Part shown: positions 57,423-64,000 of the stretch, in pieces | Layout of the letters: each line of letters opens with the position of its first letter | Numbering within the stretch: the first letter of the stretch is position 1 | Assembly (NCBI GenBank): GCA_902805475.1 | Contig: CADCSX010000010.1 | Location: 1,230,001-1,294,000, forward strand | From: Entonaema liquescens | Lineage: Eukaryota > Ascomycota > Sordariomycetes > Xylariales > Xylariaceae | DNA: 64,000 bases | Reading direction: 5' to 3' | The notes under the pieces: model-generated | The model's database searches: none | Told to the model about the DNA's origin: nothing | What the model saw: only the letters and a program-made list of their open reading frames with translations | Translations under genes and position numbers: made by a program

Positions 57423-57933
57423 GAGCTACCTAGGGTATTTCGTACCGACAATTAAGCAACTTCGGGTATGGCTTAATATACTACCTAGCCGTGCATGTAG
57501 TCCAACCTAGATAGCTTCTAGAAAGCCTTGAGCTTATCCTCCATAGCTTAGATACACCATTAATACGTACCTCATGTGAGGACTATTTCTTAATGCAACC
57601 CTCTAAAACCAATGTTAGGTGAATCATGATTCTTCAATTACATTTAAATATTGTATGTTCCTATGTTGGCTTTTAGTAACTGTCACAAGGCAAACCAAAA
57701 GGTGAGGACACAACTTCGTTGTTCCGCAAGGAACTCTAACTAAGGTAGCTCTGAAGTCAGAGCTATATATACAAAACAGCTTCTTTGTTCTAAGGAGGTC
57801 TCAAGTGAGACCCCTGACAGGTTTTTAGTAACTACTTAGTGCAGTAATAAGGTACTTGGGTATTCAGTGAGTTACTCGAACTTATATACGATAAAGCTAA
57901 TACTAGGTCTTAAACTAAACGCCAAGACCTTAA
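57423..57933. other. Intergenic region holding LTR candidate
   Basis: 511 bp between two convergent genes. It contains the candidate solo LTR at 57664-57819 and nothing else that I recognise. Confidence 0.5.
57664..57819. mobile_element. Candidate solo LTR (Ty1/Copia-like)
   Basis: A 156-bp segment starts TGTTGG and ends CTGACA, the TG..CA ends of an LTR. It carries three tight hairpins (GTTCC-gcaa-GGAAC, TAGCTCTGA-ag-TCAGAGCTA, GGTCTCA-ag-TGAGACC) and a TATATATA box near its middle. This resembles fungal Copia LTRs as I remember them. I do not find a matching 5-bp target duplication in the flanks (TCCTA and GGTTT), which weakens the call. No coding retrotransposon sequence is nearby. Confidence 0.35.
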
Positions 57934-59798
57934 TTAGGGGCGATCCAGAGAGCTCACGATAACAACCCCTTCATCTCCAATACCAGGAGCATCGTCTCTA
58001 CGCTTCTGTTTCTTCTGGTCTCGATTATACATGAACGCCACTGTTGCCGTGATAATAGCCTGTGCGCCGAATAGAACCGTCGAGGAAATAAATCCCTTCC
58101 TGAACCTTGGAGAGTCTACTTGGGGATACGTCAGTAAAGGCACCCAAGCATTGAAAGCATATCCCATGGAGTTCATGATCCCGATGACTATGGCTCGCTC
58201 TTCCGCGTCTGCACCACATATCTCGTTCGTCCAGCTCATGCTGAGGGGTCCGTACGGGACGGAAGCGCGCTGGATGAGAAGAGCAAACCACTTCAGGCCG
58301 TCTGGAACGTTCCAGATAGCTAGGACGAGAGCCGCAAATCCACCGAGGAATGTGCTGATAGACATAATGCTAGCCCGTTGACGGATGGCGTCGGAGATGA
58401 TGGCGAGCGTGACGGTGAGAACAAGCTGGATGGCCGACATGGCCGTGGGGATGATATTCTGGTAGTAATTCGTTGTTAATACATCTGAGAAGTTGGTAAG
58501 GATAACTATATATATAAGTACTTACTATTCTTTCGATGGATTCGCCCCTTGATTTCAACCACTAGAGATAAGAGCAAATGTCAGTCACAAACTCATGAAA
58601 AGGACCAGGTACGGTTGATATTTAGGAATAACACGCTAAAAGGTAGTGATGTCTTACGATAGCCATAACGTTGATACTCGACGACGGTCCGATATTGATA
58701 AAGATAACATATAATAAAGTGAGTAGATAGACGTGCCATCGGCCTACCCCAGCTGTTAGTTTATGTCATGCCTTAGATTGAGTACGGGCTGTTCAACTCA
58801 CTGAATATACGTTTGAAGGTAGCAATCCCTAGTTTCGCGCGAGGGGCACGTCCAACTTTGTTCATACGCTCCCTGGCCATGGCACGATCCTAAGGTTCCC
58901 CATGTTAGTCGCTTCGATGCATACAATGGTACAGGATTCACCTAGTAAGACTCACATCCTGAGTTAAGTAAAAAGCTCTTGTGTTCTCGGGGAGATCTGG
59001 CAGTATGAAAAATCCGGCAATACATATTGGGAGACTTATGATACCGTCCATAACCTGAGCGAAAGTGTTAGTCAAGTAACCAGAAGATTTTAAGAATAGC
59101 CCCAAACGTACAAAGAGCCACTGCCAACCGGCTAATCCATTAACTCCATTCAGTCCTCGGTACACACCAGCTTGGAGATAACCGGAGAACATGCTGGCCG
59201 CAGCAGAGGATGCATGGAAGATGCAAGCTCTCTTCCCCAGCTCCGAGGGCTTATACCAGGACCCAAGGATCGTATGAGCAGCTGGGTAGAAAATCGATTC
59301 GGCCAGCCCAACGAGAAACCGGATAGCGATGACATGATTCGACGTCTTAGCTGCTGCCAGACAGAATGTCAGGATAGTCCAGACGAGCTCGCACGACGGA
59401 ACCCAGATGGAGGGTCGAACTTTAGTCAAAACGATCTGCGATGGTATCTGTCCGACGACGTAGCCAATCGTCCACGCAGTGTCGACATAATTGATTTCGT
59501 TCCCATTCATGCCCAAGTCTTCCTTCATCCCGCTGACGAACGCGTTCGAAATATTCGTCTGGTCCAGGTTCTTGATGAAGTATCCGAATGACAGCATGGT
59601 GACCAGGAAGACGTCAAGCTTCTGAATGAACATACGCTCCTCGTGAGACCGACCGGGCTCGTAGTCCCAAATATACGACCACCATGGCGCCTTGCCTTTC
59701 TCCTCCGGTTCTAATTCCGATTCCTGCCGAGATGGTCCTGCAACATTGAAGGTAGACTCGTTCACCAATATATCTTTAGGTGAGCGCGGCTCAGGCAT
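57934..59798 (-). CDS. MFS permease, Liz1/Fen2 (pantothenate/allantoate) family
   Basis: An anion:cation symporter family transporter; relatives take up pantothenate, nicotinate or allantoate. I read six exons: 59798..59112, 59054..58956, 58889..58802, 58743..58658, 58561..58526 and 58458..57934, giving 506 aa, normal for the family. Family-typical pieces are SYIWDYEPGRSHEERMFIQKL before helix 1, FGYFIKNLDQTNISNAFVSG, GQIPSQIVLTKVRPSIW, HASSAAASMFSGYLQAGVY, the ILPDLPENTRAFYLT loop, GRAPRAKLG, and TNEICGADAEERAIVIG near helix 10. The first intron (57 nt, GACTAAC branch) is a multiple of three and has no stop. The 36-nt fifth exon encodes the WLKSRGES loop. All 12 helices appear present, so the gene is intact. 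The exact substrate cannot be read from sequence. Confidence 0.9.
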
Positions 59799-61220
59799 CG
59801 TGGCTAGGTACCAAGTGAGATGATTGCTCCTCCACAGGTATTTAATACCAACTAAGCCAATATTCCAATCACGATCTAAACAGGAAATATGCTCAACAAT
59901 TTATAGAAATCATTTAGAAATAACTAAAACACACCATAGAAAACACGTCCGAAACCCCTGGGTCCTTGGTGATAGCGATGAAAAGTGTAGACTATCACGA
60001 TAAGTAAAACCCCGGACTGATAACAATCGTGTAGCTTAACTTCGCCATGACGGGGTCGGCTGTCGTGATGCCAGAGGACAAGGTGCCCGCTGAGTAGACG
60101 GTTTGATTGGCCATGTCTCGGTTGACACGCAAAATGTGTTCTAGTTCGTGCCCGGGCCGATGTCATGATTGATGTCTCCGATGGCGTAATTTGGATCATA
60201 GGTAATCGGACGGAGATTTGTGTGGGGGGAACATACCAACGGGTGTTTAGTTGCACAGTAAGTAGGCTTTCAACTTATACTTCCCTTATAATTCTCACAT
60301 AAATCGATCAGCTTTCGCACATTTCGCAACAGCTGGTGCCAGAAAGGGAGATATTCTGCTCATTTCTCCCATTTGCTAAGAATTGAACCAGCTGGCTGGA
60401 TTGTTCTAAATATGTCGGATGGTGGGTGTACTGGACAATGCCGGAAGACGGCCGAGAAACATCCCAATTGGCATATTGCCTCCTGGCTAAGTGTCAGAGG
60501 ACTCTCAGTTCAGCGAAAGTTATAACTAATCAAACTACTTCGGAGGGTTTGGAAAATAGGTACCGCTTAAGTAACTCGATATTTTATAAGAGAATTAGAG
60601 ATATATAGAAATAACCAGGTCGTTTCGTGAGGAAATCTAAACCTACCTAACTATGGAATCTCACGACTTACATACTGAACATGTTCTTTGTTCTAGATGT
60701 TTTACCTAGAATCCTTACAAGATGGACCCCAGCTGACAGGACAATATGGTCCTAGAAACCTAGAGAGTTAAAAGTCTAGATTAATGATTGGTCTCATTGG
60801 GATAATTTCACGTGCTGGGAAGAAATATGAAGGCTTAGAAACACCTAGGACTGCACAGTTGTCGCATCGGTAGCAATCGGGTTTCGAGGGGATATGCATT
60901 GGATCTAATACCGTCGGTGCAATGGTAAGATTGGAAGGCCTCGAGTCTGCAGTGAGCTAGGGATTTATCGTAACTGTAATATATCTACCTAACCAATGAA
61001 GACCCAAACCGGGGCTCTTGTGTCACTTAAAGTATGCAACTGATGTTACCTCCGAGGGGGCGGTACCATGGGAAAATATGCATTTATGAGCCGCATCGAG
61101 GACATTATAAAAGGAAGTCATGGTTCTCAAGCGGAAATAGTACATGTCATAAACTCATCGCTCATTATATTCGTTCACTATGGCCACCAGTGGCTTATCC
61201 GAGCCCAAGCTCATCAGACA
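59799..61220. other. Intergenic region, no firmly supported gene
   Basis: 1.4 kb. It holds the small broken ORF candidate at 59924-60114 and, near 60690-60780, a cluster of short inverted repeats (TTCTAG/CTAGAA, AGGAC/GTCCT). The rest is unexplained. Confidence 0.5.
59924..60114 (-). pseudogene. Small membrane-protein ORF with apparent frameshift
   Basis: An ATG at 60114 opens MANQTVYSAGTLSSG and leads to SYTIVISPG, then hits a TGA at 59995. One frame over, the same place continues as VLLIVIVYTFHRYHQ to a TAG at 59924. Together they would form a single transmembrane helix and a basic tail, 63 aa, if one base were missing from the G run near 60012. It lies just upstream of the MFS gene on the same strand. 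Short ORFs like this can arise by chance, so confidence is low. Confidence 0.2.
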
Positions 61221-62390
61221 TCATACAGTTACAAGTCTTTCTTCTGATATTGCACCCACTGCCGGGGCTCTAGCCGTTTGATTGGTCTTTATTGGCCTCA
61301 GGTCAATCCCATCAATATCGGCATCTCCTCCCCCGCCTCTTGTCCATAACGTCGTTGCATCGGATGCATACTCGTTTAGCCGATTGTCTTGCCTCTCGGG
61401 GCCCCTTGTCCGAGGGACGTTCTTCATAACATCGGGTTTCGAAGAAGGCTTGAGGCCCATCAACTGCCTGACCAAAGGCTTCAGCATCGGCACCGAGGCG
61501 CAGACCAGACCTAAGCTGGACTCTAGCGTAGTCCAGATCGCAAACGAGAACGAATCCCACTGGGCATACTTGGGGTTGAGAAATTCCCATGCCACGGCCA
61601 TCCGTGTCAGGGACGCGCAAGCCACAAAGATACCCAAAGTCAAGACGAATGCAAGAGCGACCTTTTGTCGTATCGGGAGCGTCATCTTCAGGATGTGAGG
61701 GAGCACCATTCCAATCATCCATAAATCAGTTACCGTATGTAAGGCAGCTGACGCCGTCAGGATCGGGTAGTATGCGAGGCAATGTCCCACCCTAATATCG
61801 AATTCATACTTGTTCTCTACCGGATTGCATATGAAGAACGTAAGAAGGAAGAAGACAGTGCCGTAAACCAAGACACAACCCATGGTGATAAAGATCAGGA
61901 CTCGCTGGTAAGGCAGTTTTAAGATTCGAAGGTAAAATAACAGAATGCTAATCTTGGTAAGTACCAACGATACTTGGTAACAGCTTATCGTCGCATAGGA
62001 AAGTCGGATGCCAATCGGCCGCATTCGCAGAGGGATGTTGCTAAACATGTGGCCCAGGCCATACTCGGTTTCGACGCCGACGACTGCGACCACCGCAATG
62101 GCGAACAGCCAGGCGAATAATATCGCCGCATCGTCCCACCAATGGTTCTTGAGTAGAAATCTCGAATAAAGGCGACCGATGACTACGAGACTCGCAAAGA
62201 CCAGCGGGATAATGATTCCGGCAAGGATCTCCGGGACCTGAGAACGGCCCGTAAGCTGTTACGGCAATTGTAAGTAAGTAATCTACCTAACATATGCGTT
62301 TCCGATGCTATGGTTCTGGATCTACTATATCCACTACAGCAATTAACAAAGGTGGAGATTACCTACCTCGTTCGGCGGCTGTTTAGCCAT
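61221..62390 (-). CDS. Fungal rhodopsin-like seven-helix receptor (Pth11/SAT4-type)
   Basis: Two exons: a tiny first exon 62390..62367 (MAKQPPNE) and 62237..61221, with a 129-nt intron, giving 346 aa. Seven hydrophobic segments can be counted, beginning ILAGIIIPLVFASLVVIGRL in exon 2, followed by the family-typical HWWDDAAILFAWLFAIA, GLGHMF, and YQVSLVLTKISILLFYLRI. A Cys pair (FICNP and GHCLAYY) sits in an extracellular loop. The C-terminal 70 or so residues are a polar cytoplasmic tail. These proteins are plasma-membrane receptors or sensors of unknown ligand; Pth11 relatives act in surface sensing. Without exon 1 and the exon 2 start, the first helix would be lost. The gene shares direction with the MFS permease, but 1.4 kb apart, so co-regulation is not implied. 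Confidence 0.87.
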
Positions 62391-64000
62391 TGAGGAATGA
62401 TGTTGCGATGCAAGCAAAGTGCGAATTGTCGCATGCCGGCCAAGGCGAAGGCGAAGAGCGGAGCAATGAAGCGAGATAGATCCAGAGCTACTTAATTATT
62501 GAGGAGCTGACCACCAACGTTGATATATAAACGCGGTGGGATCTCTTTAAAAGTTTCATGTTTGCTATAAACCTCCCAAGGCGTCAGCACAAGCTGGCGA
62601 TCACTTGATCGGTGGGATCTACTCTGCTATGGCTGTATGGCTGCTACCCAAGAGCGCAAAGTCGGCTAGAGACTGGTTAGTCATAACTTCAACGTCCACC
62701 AATGAAGCATCTGCAACGAGACTTGTGCTCGAAAACGCCGCTGATAAGGTGACATTCGGTATCATAGCTGGCATGGTGGCCTTGTCTCTGGGACGAGAGC
62801 ACGTTGGTTGATCCGTTCCCACCCATACCCGCGAGCCGTGTTTTCATAGGGCTGGTTCGTATAAAAATATCACAGCCACCAATAATGAGCTCATAACTCC
62901 ATCTCTACCCCGTATTTGTAACAGGGGGGGGTTCGATACGTACAGGAAAAGAAAAAAAAAGCAAGTGGCCAAGACCTCCAACTAAAGAATTGCTTACATA
63001 TGGACCGATGAGATTCTGCAGATAATCAAGAGATGGCCATCGTCAGTTAGTAGCCCTATGAACTGAGATCTTATGTAATTCGACGATTGGATTTATTTAA
63101 AGAGAGGCGAGAGCCATAGGACTTCTTTCCCCCACGAGTATCGTGAAGTCTCGTCCGTTGTCTAGGGTCTAGAGCGAATATACTATTTTCGGAATCAGTA
63201 CTGAAGCTAGTCGATATTATTACTAGTCATATTCACCCGCGATACCCTATCTATCCCACAAGCGAAGCGGCCGAATTACAAAATGCCTAGGCGTATTTCC
63301 TTCACATCTGAGCAGGCATTGTAAGCGTGAGGCGTGGACCCCGCGATTTCATTTTAGTAGAAGGCGGCCTCATGAGATAAAGGCTCGAACGTTCGATTTG
63401 CACACCTAGGTGATGCATCAAGCTTACTCGCCTTCAGCAACCCTCAAAATAGTACCGAACGACACTCACGGAGAGCGGTGAAGAGACCTCGAGAGAATCT
63501 CAGTGGACAGGTCACGAGTAGCGCCAGGGCTTGGACTTTTGTACTTCGATGCAACCCTACCCCACCGCCTTATCCTCTCAGTTCTGTATAACCATATATC
63601 ACTCATTATCAAAGTCGAATCTTTTTCGAAGCTCCATTGGATGAGTGAGAATTATAGGTAGATACGGATGTAAAGGTTAGACTACGATCGCGGTATAAAT
63701 CTCGGCCGAATCAGGAGATATCAACTCATAAAGGATTATAGGAGCCAAAATACCAGCCATTTCCCCAAGCTCAGTCTCTAGATACACGCAGCCGGTCCAT
63801 CCTCGAATCGATAATTACATTACGAATGCGACGGTTCTTCTTTTCTTTTCTTCTCTCTCTATATATAATTCTTTTTGCTATCTCTTTTCATGATGCAAGA
63901 GAGACATAACCATATTATCGGGCAGCATGTTTAATGATGCCGAAAAGACGAAAAAAGGAAGCAAAAACTACAAAAAGCAGGTGTCTAAATTCGAGCCGGC
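62391..64000. other. Right flank, no supported gene
   Basis: 1.6 kb. The first 200 bp is the receptor promoter, with a TATATAAA box near 62523. A pair of opposite ORFs at 62.6-62.8 kb and a G run at 62923 are the only other marks. Pyrimidine-rich sequence at 63838-63870 may belong to the promoter of a gene beyond the window. Confidence 0.5.

Noticed and set aside
57934..62390. A secondary-metabolite or nutrient-uptake gene cluster at the right end
   Set aside because: Only a permease, a receptor and surface or RING proteins are present; there is no biosynthetic enzyme or local regulator.

Overview
The window looks like nuclear DNA of a filamentous ascomycete (Pezizomycotina, probably Sordariomycetes). 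This is inferred from short GT..AG introns of about 50-140 bp with CTAAC-type branch points, a Zn2Cys6 regulator, an allantoate/pantothenate-type MFS permease, a fungal rhodopsin-like seven-helix receptor, and fungal versions of Tim10, Msk1, Pex2 and Kap120. I see no operons, tRNA or rRNA genes, CRISPR arrays or intact transposons.

Layout. 0.6-7.4 kb: TIM10 (-) and mitochondrial lysyl-tRNA synthetase MSK1 (+) share a 572-bp divergent promoter, followed by a four-exon F-box-like protein (-). 7.4-18.3 kb: about 11 kb with no gene I can support. 18.3-24.4 kb: a PH-domain protein with an acidic Ala/Glu/Lys-rich tail (Meu6-like, +), a disordered hypothetical protein (+), and a Cys-rich protein with a C-terminal hydrophobic segment (-). 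24.4-33.9 kb: mostly non-coding, with adenine phosphoribosyltransferase (-) and traces of a possible decayed gene near 32.5-33.2 kb. 34-36 kb: a large multi-pass membrane protein (-). 39.8-45.7 kb: PEX2 (-) and a Zn2Cys6 transcription factor (+). 46.8-53.2 kb: importin KAP120 (+), a DUF423/TMEM256 small membrane protein (-) and a Gfd2/YDR514C-like protein (-). 55-62.4 kb is the accessory-looking end: a secreted-type Cys-rich single-pass membrane protein, most of which becomes visible only after splicing (+), a RING-finger protein (+), a candidate solo LTR, a Liz1/Fen2-like MFS permease (-) and a rhodopsin-like receptor (-).

The genes are mostly unrelated housekeeping functions (mitochondrial import and translation, purine salvage, peroxisome biogenesis, nuclear import). 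The last 9 kb is enriched in cell-surface and membrane functions. I do not see a biosynthetic cluster or a convincing new system. The observations most worth checking are the hidden spliced gene at 55.0-56.1 kb, three places where one extra base in a short G/C run would restore a much better reading frame (PH protein tail, APRT N-terminus, a small ORF at 60.1 kb), a 35-nt terminal exon in the DUF423 gene, the long APRT intron with a TATA box inside, the 11-kb gene-free stretch and the LTR candidate. All splice sites were read by eye from consensus and frame.
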